Origin: Leptonema illini DSM 21528 | Lineage (GTDB): Bacteria > Spirochaetota > Leptospiria > Leptospirales > Leptonemataceae | Assembly: GCF_000243335.1 (NCBI RefSeq) | Contig: NZ_JH597773.1 | Location: 765,989-829,988 of the forward strand | Length of the DNA: 64,000 bases | Reading direction: 5' to 3' | Shown: positions 8,526-18,026 of the stretch, in pieces | Layout: each line of letters starts with the position of its first letter | How positions within the stretch are numbered: position 1 is the stretch's first letter | The notes under the pieces: generated by a model | Told to the model about the DNA's origin: nothing | Seen by the model: the letters and a program-made list of their open reading frames with translations, nothing else | Database searches by the model: none | Made by a program: the position numbers and the translations under genes

Positions 8526-10475
8526 TTACTCGTCGTTAATCTGAAAGCTGGCCACATGGCCGAGCATCTCACGTGCAAGAGCGTCCATCGCCCGAGCCTG
8601 TTCGTACATCTCCTGCGCTCTTCGAGCCTCTTCGTCCATGATCGTGCCGACGGTATTGATCTCTCGCGCCACCTCGTCGACGGCGACAAGGTTCTGCTGT
8701 ATGCTCTTTGAGATTTCCTGCGAAGCGATGGATTGCTCCTGAATCGAAGATCCGATCGAGGCCGTGATCTCGTTCAACTTATGGATCATCGTGTCGACTC
8801 GACCGATGCTATCCGTGGTAGCCTTTGAATTTCCCTGAATCTCCTGCACGCGGTCGCGCACATCCTGGGCGTCTGACGACGTGCGACCGGCCAGCTCCTT
8901 CACCTCAGAGGCGACGACGGCAAAGCCCTTGCCCGCCTCGCCGGCTGCGGCCGCTTCGATCGACGCATTGAGCGCAAGCAGGTTCGTCTGTTTCGCAATA
9001 CCCGAAATGGACTCGATCACGGCTTCGACCTTTTCGGCAGAGGCGGCCATTCCACGGGCAGCTTCGGCGGCCTGGTTGGATAACTTTCCGGATTCGCGAT
9101 GCACCGTTACCGCCTCTTCCGCCTGGCGAGCGATCTCGCTGATCGTCGTCGACATCTCGGTAACGGAGCTTGCAGTGTTTTGAAGATTCTGGCTCATCTC
9201 TTCGGCTGCGGCGGCGATGGTCGATGACTTCTCATTCAAGGCTCCGATATCGGATTTCATCTTTTCGCTCGACGACGTCAGGTGGCCGGAACTCTCTTCC
9301 ATACTGCGAGCGGCGACGACGATGCGACGGATCAGTCCGACCTGCGTTTTCACAAGTACGCCGATATCTTCTTTCAGCGAAGAGATCTCATCTTCGCCGT
9401 CTTTTGCCATCTCAATCGTAAGATTCCCGCGAGCGATCTCGGGAAGGACGACGTTGATGTCGAGAATACGACGTACGATGTTGCGCCCGATGCGCGTACC
9501 GCCGATGATCGATCCGACAGAAAGAACGGTCACCAGCACGACAAGCGTGATAAAGATCGTCAGGGCGATACGCTTCTCTGATGCCGCGCCTTCGATCAGG
9601 GCGGTGCTTAACGCCTTCTCGGCCTTGAAAAACAGATCGATGCGCGCGGTGGCCGCATCGAACCATCGCTCCGCTGAAACGCCCTTATCGTCGAACTCAT
9701 TCGAGATGGCAATATTGCGATAGCGCTGAACGTCGGCTTCGTCTTCATCTTTCACGTTCGCGCGAAAGATGCTCTCGGCTTCGACGCCCCCGGCTTTATA
9801 AAAAAGCTCTCTGTAGGCGTTCTGTCTTGAGATGACGTCAAAAAACGCCACCTGCATGCCCGGACCGAATCCGCCGCGGCTGAACGTATTGTTCAGGATG
9901 GCGCGCTCCTTCCCTGCATTCTCCTTCATCGAGAGAAAAGCATGAAAGGCGATCACTTTCAGAGAATACTCGCCGGAGCGCACTTCACGATCCGACTCGA
10001 GGATGCCGTCGAGGAAAATCGCAATCGTATCGGTGTAGTATTTAACGACGTCGCTTCCGCCGATCTTCAAACCGTCTACGGAGGCGCGCATTGTATCAAG
10101 CCGTCCAAGAGCATCGACTCCTTTTTCGATGGCTCGTTTCATGTCGGCCGATTCGGTTTCAAAGCCCGATAAGAAGTTCTCGAGATTGCGTCGCTTCTCG
10201 TCCGTATCCTTTCGCTGTGATGTGAGTTCCGAACGGAAAGATTTGCCTTCACTGCCGAGAAAACCCGATGACAGGCCTCGTTCTTTTTGCAGCTCATGAA
10301 TCAATTCGCTGGAATAGGAGGCAAACTCGATAATCGAGTTCAGTCGATTCATGTCGCGGATGACGCTCCATTCCGAGATAAGAAGATAGGCCGATAAAAC
10401 GAGAAGTCCGCCGACGGCGGGCGCCAGACTGAGAAGAAACTTCTTCCTTATATTGATGCGCGATAGAAAACCCAT
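8526..10475 (-). CDS. Methyl-accepting chemotaxis protein with nitrate/nitrite-sensor (NIT) domain
   Basis: 649 residues. A first membrane segment (after [15 protein letters not shown]) is followed by a periplasmic NIT-like helical domain with the hallmark [17 protein letters not shown], a second membrane segment (about [19 protein letters not shown]), a HAMP region, and a signalling hairpin whose tip reads [32 protein letters not shown] domains sense nitrate or nitrite in characterised receptors. The ATG at 10475 is chosen because GAGGGAG sits just upstream; the frame continues to a TTG at 10526, but that stretch contains a hairpin and no ribosome site. It is transcribed alone. Confidence 0.92.
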   Translation of the reverse strand: MGFLSRINIRKKFLLSLAPAVGGLLVLSAYLLISEWSVIRDMNRLNSIIEFASYSSELIHELQKERGLSSGFLGSEGKSFRSELTSQRKDTDEKRRNLENFLSGFETESADMKRAIEKGVDALGRLDTMRASVDGLKIGGSDVVKYYTDTIAIFLDGILESDREVRSGEYSLKVIAFHAFLSMKENAGKERAILNNTFSRGGFGPGMQVAFFDVISRQNAYRELFYKAGGVEAESIFRANVKDEDEADVQRYRNIAISNEFDDKGVSAERWFDAATARIDLFFKAEKALSTALIEGAASEKRIALTIFITLVVLVTVLSVGSIIGGTRIGRNIVRRILDINVVLPEIARGNLTIEMAKDGEDEISSLKEDIGVLVKTQVGLIRRIVVAARSMEESSGHLTSSSEKMKSDIGALNEKSSTIAAAAEEMSQNLQNTASSVTEMSTTISEIARQAEEAVTVHRESGKLSNQAAEAARGMAASAEKVEAVIESISGIAKQTNLLALNASIEAAAAGEAGKGFAVVASEVKELAGRTSSDAQDVRDRVQEIQGNSKATTDSIGRVDTMIHKLNEITASIGSSIQEQSIASQEISKSIQQNLVAVDEVAREINTVGTIMDEEARRAQEMYEQARAMDALAREMLGHVASFQINDE

Positions 10476-10488
10476 GAACTCCCTCGAT

Positions 10489-10508
10489 GGCCGCAAAACG
10501 GCCTTTTT
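10489..10508. terminator. GC hairpin with T run next to the chemoreceptor start
   Basis: GGCCG-CAAAA-CGGCC followed by TTTTT reads as an intrinsic terminator on the plus strand. On the minus strand the same hairpin sits just upstream of the GAGGGAG ribosome site of the NIT chemoreceptor, so it would lie in its 5' leader. No plus-strand gene ends here, so the leader role is at least as likely. Confidence 0.4.
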
Positions 10509-10602
10509 GTAGTATCGACTCTTCAACTGACGATCTGCAGAAGAAAATGTCGCAGGTTTTTTTAACCTTCGAGGCTACGGAAACCCACGCCTCTCCTGCG
10601 CT

Positions 10603-11172
10603 CTATTTAGCCCGACTTCGCAGGCGTCTTTGCAGGCCCTTGCGACCCGGCAAAAAGATGCCCTCTTCTGAAAGGCGGACGTCTTCGACGGAATAGAACG
10701 CCCCCGGATTATGCAGGCCGATCAACTGCACCACTTCGGGCAGACGACTGCGATCAATCACACTGAAAAGAATCTGTACAGGGCCGCGAGCCCCCCGCCC
10801 CGTCACGATCGTTACGCCAAACCCTGCCTCTCTCAAGGCGTCGGGCAATCCCGTTTTTTCGCGTTTCGTGATGATACGCACAACCTGACGACCGATGGCC
10901 AGACGCGATTCGATATAAACGCCGGTCAGATTGCCCATCGTAAAGCCTGCGGCATAACCGACGTAGATCGTCCACGGCGGATCGCCGATCAGCACCTGAC
11001 GGACGGCGATAAGCCAGATAAGAACCTCGAAGAATCCGAAAAGCGGCGCCAGAAAGCGACTTCCGCGAGCGATAAAGACGATGCGTAAGGTGCCGGCTGA
11101 TACATCGAGCACCCTGGCAAAGAAAATCAGAAGCGGTATAACAACGTATTCGTAGACTTCAGAAGACATCAC
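10603..11172 (-). CDS. UPF0316 family membrane protein (DUF5698/DUF2179)
   Basis: 189 residues. Three membrane helices come first (VIPLLIFFARVLDVSAGTLR; LAPLFGFFEVLIWLIAVRQV; WTIYVGYAAGFTMGNLTGVY), followed by a soluble DUF2179-type domain (GFGVTIVTGRGARGPV... to NPGAFYSVEDVR). This matches the UPF0316 family throughout its length. The function is unknown; DUF2179 domains are thought to bind small ligands. It starts at 11172 or at the adjacent Met at 11169. It lies downstream of polA on the same strand but is separated from it by a nested inverted repeat. Confidence 0.88.
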   Translation of the reverse strand: MMSSEVYEYVVIPLLIFFARVLDVSAGTLRIVFIARGSRFLAPLFGFFEVLIWLIAVRQVLIGDPPWTIYVGYAAGFTMGNLTGVYIESRLAIGRQVVRIITKREKTGLPDALREAGFGVTIVTGRGARGPVQILFSVIDRSRLPEVVQLIGLHNPGAFYSVEDVRLSEEGIFLPGRKGLQRRLRSRAK

Positions 11173-11232
11173 TGCTCTCCAGATTCGCTATGCGGATAGA
11201 ATGCGCGGCAAACGACAGAGGTTTCAAGCCGG

Positions 11233-11275
11233 ATTAAGAGCCTCCGGGTAAGAGCTCTTATTGGAAACTCTTAAT
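11233..11275. terminator. Nested inverted repeats at the polA 3' end
   Basis: ATTAAGAG (11233-11240) pairs with CTCTTAAT (11268-11275), and inside them lies the 12-bp palindrome TAAGAGCTCTTA (11249-11260). The outer right arm overlaps the polA stop codon. It probably ends or insulates polA transcription from the UPF0316 gene. Confidence 0.45.
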
Positions 11276-14195
11276 GCGCCTCGTCCCAGTTTGCTCCGCG
11301 GCCGCCATCGACACGAAGCGGCACCTTAAGCTTCATGGCCGACTCCATCTCGCCGCGGGCAAGCGCCTCGACGGCGTCGGCCTCATCGGGCGGAACGTCG
11401 AAGAGCAGTTCATCATGCACCTGCAAGATCATGCGTCCTTTATAAGAGGCCGATTTCATCTTCTCATGAATGCGGATCATAGCGATCTTGATGATGTCGG
11501 CGCTTGTTCCCTGTACCGGAGTGTTCACCGCGATGCGGGCCGCTCCCTCTTTACGAAAGCGATTCGTCGAGTTAATGTCAAGCACCTGACGCCGACGGCC
11601 GCTCAGCGTCTGAACATAGCCGTGCTTCTCGGCATAGGCCGTCATCTCATCCATATATCGCCTCACTCCAGGATAACCCTCGAAGAAACGATCTATATAC
11701 GCCTGAGCGACGTCGCGCGGAACTCCGAGATTCTGAGAAAGGCCGAAAGCGGTGACACCGTAAATAATAGAGAAATTCACCGTCTTCGCCTGCGATCTCA
11801 TATCGGGCGTCACCGATTCTTCAGAAACGCCGAACAGAGCGGCCGCCGTCCGTCTGTGAATATCAAGGTCGTGAGCGAAGGCGTCGATCAACGCCTTATC
11901 GCCGGCGTAGTGCGCCATGATGCGCAGCTCGATCTGCGAATAGTCAAGCGAGAGAAGCACGTTGCCCTTTACAGGAACAAAACCACGCCGGATGGCCCGT
12001 CCCGTCTCTTCGCGGATGGGAATGTTCTGTAGGTTCGGATCGTTTGACGACAGGCGCCCTGTGGCGGCGATCGTCTGCGAGAAGTTCGTATGTATTCGCC
12101 CCGTATTCGGGTTAAGCATAAGAGGCAGGGCGTCGACATACGTGCTTTTCAGCTTCGTGTACTTGCGATGATCGAGAAGATGATCGACGACGGGATGTAG
12201 CCCGCGAAGGCCTTCAAGCACGGATTGATCGGTCGAATAACCTGTTTTCGTCTTTTTTTCGGCGGGCAGCTTCATCTTATCGAAGAGTATGGTCTGTAGC
12301 TCTTTCGTCGACTGGATGTTGAACTCACTTCCCGTCTCTTCGTAGATCTTTTTCTCGAGGGATTTGATCTTCTTCTCGTAATCCTTTGACAGCTTCGCAA
12401 AATACGGAGCGTCGATGGCGACGCCGGCCATCTCCATATCAGACAGCACCTCGATCAGAGGGATCTCAATGTCATCGTGAACCTTATCAAGCTTTTCTTT
12501 CTTTAAACGAGGAGCAAGAACGTTATACAGGCGATAGGTGATATCGGCGTCTTCGCAGGAATACGTGCTGACGCTCTGCGGATCGACCTGATCGAGCGTC
12601 AGCTGTTTGCGTCCGCTTCCGGCGACGTCTTCGTATTTGATCGTATCGTAGTGCAGATGGGCGATGGCCATATCGTCCATGTTATGGCCGCGCACGTTCG
12701 GGTTCATGAGATACGATGCGATCATCGTATCGAATCCGATCGTCGGCATATGAATGCCGTGCCGCTTGAGAATGACATGATCGTATTTGATATTCTGCCC
12801 GAAATACATACGCTTCGGATCTTCAAGCATCTCTTTTAATAGAGGCAGGGCTTCAGCAAGAGAGATGCCCTTCTGCTGAAAAAGCGACTCTCCTGGAGGC
12901 AGGGCAATATAACGAGCCACATGCGGCTTCGGCGAAACGGCGATACCGACAAGATCGGCCTGCGTCGGTCGGATGCCTGTCGTCTCGGTATCGACGCAGA
13001 GCATCTTACAGGCCTTCATCTCTTTTACAAGGTCTTTCAGCTCATCCAGCGAATCGATAAGCCTGTAATCGACCTGCGCGGCATCAAAACGACTGAGCCC
13101 TTCTCTGGAACTGTCAGCAGCCTCCAGAGATTCAGGCTCCGCATTTTCAGACGACGCATCTGCAGACTCTTCCACGGATTTTTTCGCCGATGACTTCGCT
13201 GACTTCTTCGAAGATTGGCTGGAGGATTTCTTTGAACCTTTTGCCGCCCCTTTTCCTGTTAAACTATCGGTTGCCATTTCGGATGGCTTCGCGCTCGATT
13301 CGTCGCCCTTACGATAGGCCTTGAGAAGCTCCTGATAGATCTGTCGGTAGCCGCGCTGAAGAAAAAGCTGCAATACCCGTTCGCTAACGTAGTCGGGCGT
13401 CGTCAGCGAGGATTCGTCGAGCTTCGCGACAATATCGAGATCGGTGAGGATGGTGGCGAGCTTTCGCGAGAGAAAGACGTTCTCGCGGCTCTCTTCAAGC
13501 TTTTTGCGCAGTCCATCGGGTTTGATCGCATCAAGGTTCTTATAAATACCGTCAATATCGTCGTACTCTGAGATCAGCTTCTCGGCCGACTTCGGCCCGA
13601 CGCCTTTCGCTCCCGGAATGTTGTCAGAGGTATCGCCGACAAGTCCCATATAATCGGGAATCTGCTTTACCGATACGCCAAGCTCTGACTTCACCCAGTC
13701 AGGGTCGATCTCGATGAACTCACTCACGCCCTTCGTTCCGCGAAGCATATGAACGTTCTTATTTAGTAATTGAAAACAATCCTTATCGCCTGTGAGCAGA
13801 AGGACACGATGCTTCTTTCCAAACCTGGCGGCCAGCGCCCCCATAATGTCGTCGGCTTCGTGGCCAGGCGAGATAAGAATAGAGAAACCCGCTTCTTTCA
13901 GCACCTCCTTGATCTCGTCGATCTGGAATCGCAGGTCTTCGGGCATGGGCGAACGATGCGCTTTGTACTCCGAATAAAGTTCGTTACGAAAGGTCAGGCC
14001 GGATGGGTCCCACGTTACGGCCGTCTTCGTCGGACGGTGGCTCTGCAGTAATTTGAAGAACATTCGAAAAAAACCGTGTATGGCGCCGGTGGGCTGGCCT
14101 TCGGCGTTTAGCAGGTTCTGGCCCGACATGGCATAATAGGCCCTGTAGGCGAGAGCATGGGCGTCGATAACGAGCAGGTCGGTCTTTTCGGACAT
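11271..14195 (-). CDS. polA: DNA polymerase I
   Basis: 974 residues, full three-domain Pol I for gap filling and primer removal. The 5'-3' exonuclease covers about residues 1-300 (DAHALAYRAYYAM; GHEADDIMGALA; GLVGDTSDNIPG). A low-complexity linker rich in Lys, Ser and Ala covers about 300-360. The 3'-5' exonuclease (about 370-560) keeps the catalytic DTETTG motif, so proofreading is likely active. The polymerase domain has motif A (LLSLDYSQIELRI), motif B (RSQAKTVNFSIIYG) and motif C (QVHDELLFD). It is about 40 residues longer than the E. coli enzyme, mostly from the linker. It is monocistronic and divergent from the STAS gene. Confidence 0.97.
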   Translation of the reverse strand: MSEKTDLLVIDAHALAYRAYYAMSGQNLLNAEGQPTGAIHGFFRMFFKLLQSHRPTKTAVTWDPSGLTFRNELYSEYKAHRSPMPEDLRFQIDEIKEVLKEAGFSILISPGHEADDIMGALAARFGKKHRVLLLTGDKDCFQLLNKNVHMLRGTKGVSEFIEIDPDWVKSELGVSVKQIPDYMGLVGDTSDNIPGAKGVGPKSAEKLISEYDDIDGIYKNLDAIKPDGLRKKLEESRENVFLSRKLATILTDLDIVAKLDESSLTTPDYVSERVLQLFLQRGYRQIYQELLKAYRKGDESSAKPSEMATDSLTGKGAAKGSKKSSSQSSKKSAKSSAKKSVEESADASSENAEPESLEAADSSREGLSRFDAAQVDYRLIDSLDELKDLVKEMKACKMLCVDTETTGIRPTQADLVGIAVSPKPHVARYIALPPGESLFQQKGISLAEALPLLKEMLEDPKRMYFGQNIKYDHVILKRHGIHMPTIGFDTMIASYLMNPNVRGHNMDDMAIAHLHYDTIKYEDVAGSGRKQLTLDQVDPQSVSTYSCEDADITYRLYNVLAPRLKKEKLDKVHDDIEIPLIEVLSDMEMAGVAIDAPYFAKLSKDYEKKIKSLEKKIYEETGSEFNIQSTKELQTILFDKMKLPAEKKTKTGYSTDQSVLEGLRGLHPVVDHLLDHRKYTKLKSTYVDALPLMLNPNTGRIHTNFSQTIAATGRLSSNDPNLQNIPIREETGRAIRRGFVPVKGNVLLSLDYSQIELRIMAHYAGDKALIDAFAHDLDIHRRTAAALFGVSEESVTPDMRSQAKTVNFSIIYGVTAFGLSQNLGVPRDVAQAYIDRFFEGYPGVRRYMDEMTAYAEKHGYVQTLSGRRRQVLDINSTNRFRKEGAARIAVNTPVQGTSADIIKIAMIRIHEKMKSASYKGRMILQVHDELLFDVPPDEADAVEALARGEMESAMKLKVPLRVDGGRGANWDEAH

Positions 14196-14314
14196 GAGAA
14201 CGGAATGCCGCGAACGGAGCGTCTGTCATTCAATATTCTTGACAGAATGCCGAAACCGGTTTTTTGTATCTCATCCGTCTTCGCATTGAAGCGATTTCCT
14301 GAAGAGGTGCAATC

Positions 14315-14644
14315 TTGTTAAAGAAAAAGAAGGTCGAAGACAGGCTCGTCGTTTATCTTGAGGGCCGGCTCGACGTAACGGTGGCCACCGAAGTGGAAGA
14401 GCAACTGATCAAACTCATCGACGACGAGGGCGAGAAGCATATCATTCTGAACCTGGAGCAGGTGGAGTATATGAGCTCGTCGGGCTTTCGCGCCTGCATC
14501 GCCATTTTACGAAAGCTGAAACAGCGCGACGGCTCGCTGAAACTCTGTAACATCCGCCCCTCCGTGAAAAGGATCTTCGACGTCATCGAGCTGACATCGC
14601 TGTTTGACATCTTCGATAGCGAAGACGCCGCTCTGCAATCCTGA
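14315..14644 (+). CDS. STAS-domain anti-sigma factor antagonist
   Basis: 109 residues, a single STAS domain of the SpoIIAA/RsbV type. The phosphorylatable serine lies in VEYMSSSGFRACIA, the usual switch site for a partner serine kinase/anti-sigma factor. The start is a TTG with a GAAGAGG ribosome site seven bases upstream; no ATG precedes the domain. It is followed after one base by trpC, so the two are co-transcribed although they share no obvious pathway. No partner kinase gene is in the window. Confidence 0.88.
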   Translation: MLKKKKVEDRLVVYLEGRLDVTVATEVEEQLIKLIDDEGEKHIILNLEQVEYMSSSGFRACIAILRKLKQRDGSLKLCNIRPSVKRIFDVIELTSLFDIFDSEDAALQS

Positions 14645-14645
14645 T

Positions 14646-15443
14646 ATGGGTCTGCTGGACCGTATCGTCGCCACAAAGTCCGAAGAGCTGGAGCGGTTCA
14701 TTGCCGGCCATACCGATCCTGACGCCTACAGGGATTCGGTGCGTGCCTCCCTTCTGCCGGCCGGCCGCTTCGCCTCGGCTCTTCGCGAGAAGAAGCTGCC
14801 CGCACACGGGCTTTCGGTCATCGCCGAATGCAAAAAGGCAAGCCCATCAAGCGGGCTTATCCGGCCGGATTATGATGCTCTGGCCATCGCGAAGACCTAC
14901 AGCTCGCTTGGAGCGGCTGCCTGTTCGGTTCTGACCGATTCGCAGTATTTCCAGGGATCACTGGCCGACGCCGAAGGCGTGGCGAAGGCCGGTATCGTCA
15001 CGCTTCGCAAGGATTTCGTGCTTTACGAAGAGCAGATCTTCGAAGCCGCTCGCATCGGCGCGGCGGCCGTTCTTCTCATCGTCCGTCTGCTTGACGACGT
15101 TACCCTTCGCTCGCTGCTCGATACGGCGCATTCTCTGAACCTTGACGTGCTTGTTGAAACGCATAACGGCGAAGAGGTGCGACGAGCCCTCGAAGCCGGA
15201 GCACAGATCATCGGCATCAATCATCGCGACCTCGACACGTTGAAGATCGACCTCTCGCTGACCGAGCAGTTCGCCCCGCTCATCCGGCGGCGCAACTCTG
15301 AGGCTTTGATCGTCGCCGAATCAGGAGTCGAAGATCCGGAGTATCTGAAACGCCTGCATGGTATCGCCGACGCCGTTCTCATCGGCACCTACTTCATGAA
15401 AGACGAGGATATCGGCGGCGCCTGGCGACGCCTGTTCGGATAA
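14646..15443 (+). CDS. trpC: Indole-3-glycerol phosphate synthase
   Basis: 265 residues, stand-alone TrpC of tryptophan biosynthesis, converting CdRP to indole-3-glycerol phosphate. The TIM-barrel motifs are in place: VIAECKKASPSSGLI (substrate Lys), SVLTDSQYFQGSL, LRKDFVLYEEQI (catalytic Lys), GINHRDLDTL (usually GINNRDL), VAESGVED and the phosphate loop AVLIGTYFM. The ATG at 14646 starts exactly at the conserved MGLLDRIVATK; the longer frame to 14604 would overlap the STAS gene. No other trp genes are nearby. Confidence 0.95.
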   Translation: MGLLDRIVATKSEELERFIAGHTDPDAYRDSVRASLLPAGRFASALREKKLPAHGLSVIAECKKASPSSGLIRPDYDALAIAKTYSSLGAAACSVLTDSQYFQGSLADAEGVAKAGIVTLRKDFVLYEEQIFEAARIGAAAVLLIVRLLDDVTLRSLLDTAHSLNLDVLVETHNGEEVRRALEAGAQIIGINHRDLDTLKIDLSLTEQFAPLIRRRNSEALIVAESGVEDPEYLKRLHGIADAVLIGTYFMKDEDIGGAWRRLFG

Positions 15444-15445
15444 CG

Positions 15446-16969
15446 TTAGCGTCGCGTATCTCCAGGCATGACCTCGATTTCTTTTCTCCAGATCGCCGGC
15501 TGCCCGAACGAACCTTCCAGCAGACCGACGTCATAGCAGCGCTGATACGATCGCTCGCAGGTAAACGCCACCGTGTCGTCGGGTTCTATCGTAAAGTAGG
15601 CATACGGCCGGCCCTCAGAGTGTAATTGTGCTTCAAGAGGGGCAAAAGGCGAGAACAGCCGTGAAAGAAAATTCCATGATGATTCGGTTTCTGAGAACAT
15701 TAAACGAGACTTCATTCCCGTCGGCACGTGATTGATACAGAACGATCCATCTCTGTCGGTTTTCCCGTGACGTCTGAACATCTCATGCGCGCCGAGATAA
15801 ATCTCGAACCGGCTGGATCTCGCATCCTTGATCTTCACACGGCCTCTGACGCAGACGGATGGATAACGCTTCAGCTTGAGCACGGGAATTACGACGCCGG
15901 CCTCAGGATTGAGCTGGCAGGATGATCCGCCTGTCGGCGTGGCCATCTCGGCGCTATAAGCATAGTATCCGTCAGAATCTGCAAAAAATGCGTTGAGATC
16001 GATAGCGGCGCCGGGCTTCACATCGATACAGCTTCCGGGAACGGCGACGGCTGGCTTGCTATATAGATCATAGGGGTAGCTGATTCCATTGTAATCTTTT
16101 CCCCGGCCGCTCATTGATGGAGTGAAAAGCTTTGTGCCCTTCTCATCTTCAAAGGACTGCACCCAGATGGCGACCTTGTTTCTGATCGGTTGATCGATAT
16201 TCCACCAGGAGAAATGTTTGAGATCGGCGCGTCCCCAGTCCTTCCCGGACCGGCTTCCGATGACGACCGCACCCTGCTCTATCCACAGACCCGTTTTTGT
16301 ATCGAAGCTCCACAGCGGTACGCTCTTGCCTTGCGGCTTGCCGTGCAACGGAACACGCACAGTCACAGACTTCACAGGCTGTAGCTCTTTTTCGTTGGAG
16401 CCGTCCTTTTCTTTTTCGAAGACGGCGATATTCCAGACGCCGAAGCTTTCAATCTGAGACGACCGGCCGGTTAACTCCCGGCCTGCGAACTCGCCCGGCA
16501 TCGCTTCAAGCGCCGGCCCGCTTACGTCGACGCTGGCAAAGCGAATCGTCAGCTCTTTCTTCGACGTTTCGAAGGCATGGGCAGGGATCTCAATCTCGAT
16601 GCCTTTTCCTGTAATCAGGTTCTTCTTATCGGGGCGAAACTCTCTTTGCTCGTAAGGCTGCATCATAACACGCGACGTTACGGTCTCATTGGTCTTGATT
16701 TCAAGCGTGCGATAAGAAGGCAGATAGCCCGGATGCATCACCTCAATCGTATAACGACCGACCGGAGCGCGATCCAGCATCGCCCATCCGCCATGATCCG
16801 TTTCGCGGCTGTGTCTCTTTACAGTGAGCCGTGCGCCCGAAAGAGGATGCCCGAATACGTCGATCACCTGTATAGAAACGCTGCCGGTCGGGCCGTCACA
16901 CCCTGCGAAGAAGAGCAGGAGTGTTATAAGAGAGATTGTTGTATGGAGCCGCATGTTCATAAGACGCAT
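15446..16969 (-). CDS. Lipoprotein with carboxypeptidase-regulatory-like domain
   Basis: 507 residues. The signal peptide ends in the lipobox LFFAGC (Cys24). A carboxypeptidase-regulatory/PEGA-like beta-sandwich follows (about 28-105: VSIQVIDVFGHPLSGARLTV, then VGRYTIEVMHPGY). A middle segment (about 110-260) resembles ZU5/FAM171-type beta domains (IEIPAHAF... to KSVTVRVPL). A second carboxypeptidase-like fold (about 375-430) has GKTDRDGSFCINHVPTG. No catalytic motif is seen. A structural or binding role at the cell surface is inferred. It is convergent with trpC, the stops being about two bases apart. Confidence 0.72.
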   Translation of the reverse strand: MRLMNMRLHTTISLITLLLFFAGCDGPTGSVSIQVIDVFGHPLSGARLTVKRHSRETDHGGWAMLDRAPVGRYTIEVMHPGYLPSYRTLEIKTNETVTSRVMMQPYEQREFRPDKKNLITGKGIEIEIPAHAFETSKKELTIRFASVDVSGPALEAMPGEFAGRELTGRSSQIESFGVWNIAVFEKEKDGSNEKELQPVKSVTVRVPLHGKPQGKSVPLWSFDTKTGLWIEQGAVVIGSRSGKDWGRADLKHFSWWNIDQPIRNKVAIWVQSFEDEKGTKLFTPSMSGRGKDYNGISYPYDLYSKPAVAVPGSCIDVKPGAAIDLNAFFADSDGYYAYSAEMATPTGGSSCQLNPEAGVVIPVLKLKRYPSVCVRGRVKIKDARSSRFEIYLGAHEMFRRHGKTDRDGSFCINHVPTGMKSRLMFSETESSWNFLSRLFSPFAPLEAQLHSEGRPYAYFTIEPDDTVAFTCERSYQRCYDVGLLEGSFGQPAIWRKEIEVMPGDTRR

Positions 16970-16995
16970 GCGGCCTGCACGGGTTCACACAATGT

Positions 16996-17020
16996 TTTTT
17001 TGCGTTGCATCCGCAAAAAA
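16996..17020. terminator. AT-flanked hairpin terminator
   Basis: TTTTTTGCG (16996-17004) pairs with CGCAAAAAA (17012-17020) around a 7-base loop. It lies 41 bases past the stop of the SDR gene on the minus strand and upstream of the next minus-strand gene. The A/T outer stem lets it act as an intrinsic terminator in either direction. Confidence 0.6.
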
Positions 17021-17061
17021 CAGGAACCTGATTCTATTTCTGCCATCAAAAATCAGAATAT

Positions 17062-17853
17062 TCAGGTAACCTGAGTCTTGCGCACAATACGGGCAAGTAT
17101 TCCCGGAGCGAAGCGGCTGAGCAATATTCCAAGGCTTTCTTTAGAGCCTGCAATGACGCTTTCGCGTTCTCCCTTTTCAATGGATTGCAGAATCCTTTGC
17201 GCCAGCTCAGCGGGTTCCATGCCGGCTGCCGTCGAAGAATCCATCGTTCCCTGAGCGCCGCCTGTGGCCGTCAGCGCATTCAGCGAAACGTTCGTGCGCA
17301 CATATCCGGGTAGAATTACCGTCACTCCAATTCCTTCGTCATGCAGCTCGGCGCGAAGCGAATCGAAGTATCCATGAAGCGCATGCTTGGAAGCCGCGTA
17401 GCTGGAACGCAGGGGCGTGGCCACCTTGCCGACCACGCTGCTGATTACAACGATGCGCGAACCGGATTTCATCAGCGGTAACGCCTGTCGTGTCAGCTCG
17501 ATCGTACCGAAAAAGTTTGTGTCAAAGATGCGGCGGCTGATCGAGAGATCGGTGTCTTTCGCAAGCGATCGCTGACTGATGCCACCGTTATTCACAAGCA
17601 CATGCACGCCGCCCCATCGCTTTTGCACGGCCTCGATCGCCGCCGGAAAGGCCGAGGGATCAGCGAGATCCAGCGGCACAACGGCCGATCGGTCATCGGT
17701 TAGTGAGGCCTCACGACGCACGCGTTCCAGCTCATCCGCTCTGCGAGCCGAGAGCACCACGTTTGCATTGCGTCGGGCGAAGGCATGCACAAGCGCCTCG
17801 CCGATGCCCGACGATGCCCCCGTTATCCATACCGTTCTGTTTTCAAATGACAT
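17062..17853 (-). CDS. Short-chain dehydrogenase/reductase
   Basis: 263 residues, classical SDR. The cofactor loop is TGASSGIGEA, the structural motif NNGG is at LVNNGGISQ, and the catalytic Ser and Tyr-x3-Lys are in SSVVGKVATPLRSSYAASKHAL. The family oxidises or reduces alcohols and ketones with NAD(P); the substrate is not visible. The start at 17853 is preceded by AGGGGGAAAG; the frame extends further upstream into the divergent promoter region without family similarity. It is divergent from the BASS transporter, with about 170 bases between starts. Confidence 0.92.
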   Translation of the reverse strand: MSFENRTVWITGASSGIGEALVHAFARRNANVVLSARRADELERVRREASLTDDRSAVVPLDLADPSAFPAAIEAVQKRWGGVHVLVNNGGISQRSLAKDTDLSISRRIFDTNFFGTIELTRQALPLMKSGSRIVVISSVVGKVATPLRSSYAASKHALHGYFDSLRAELHDEGIGVTVILPGYVRTNVSLNALTATGGAQGTMDSSTAAGMEPAELAQRILQSIEKGERESVIAGSKESLGILLSRFAPGILARIVRKTQVT

Positions 17854-18026
17854 CTCTTTCCCCCTGTCTTTATGTTCACCGTCGATTCTGGCGATGCAGA
17901 TCATTCTGCCGCCGCGCTCCATCGCCGACAAGCAAAAAGAAACGCTTGCCAGAGGCTCGAATAAGTATTCTTCTGCGACAGCGATCCGCAATTACGGACG
18001 CTGACGAAAAACAAAAAGAGGTTTCT

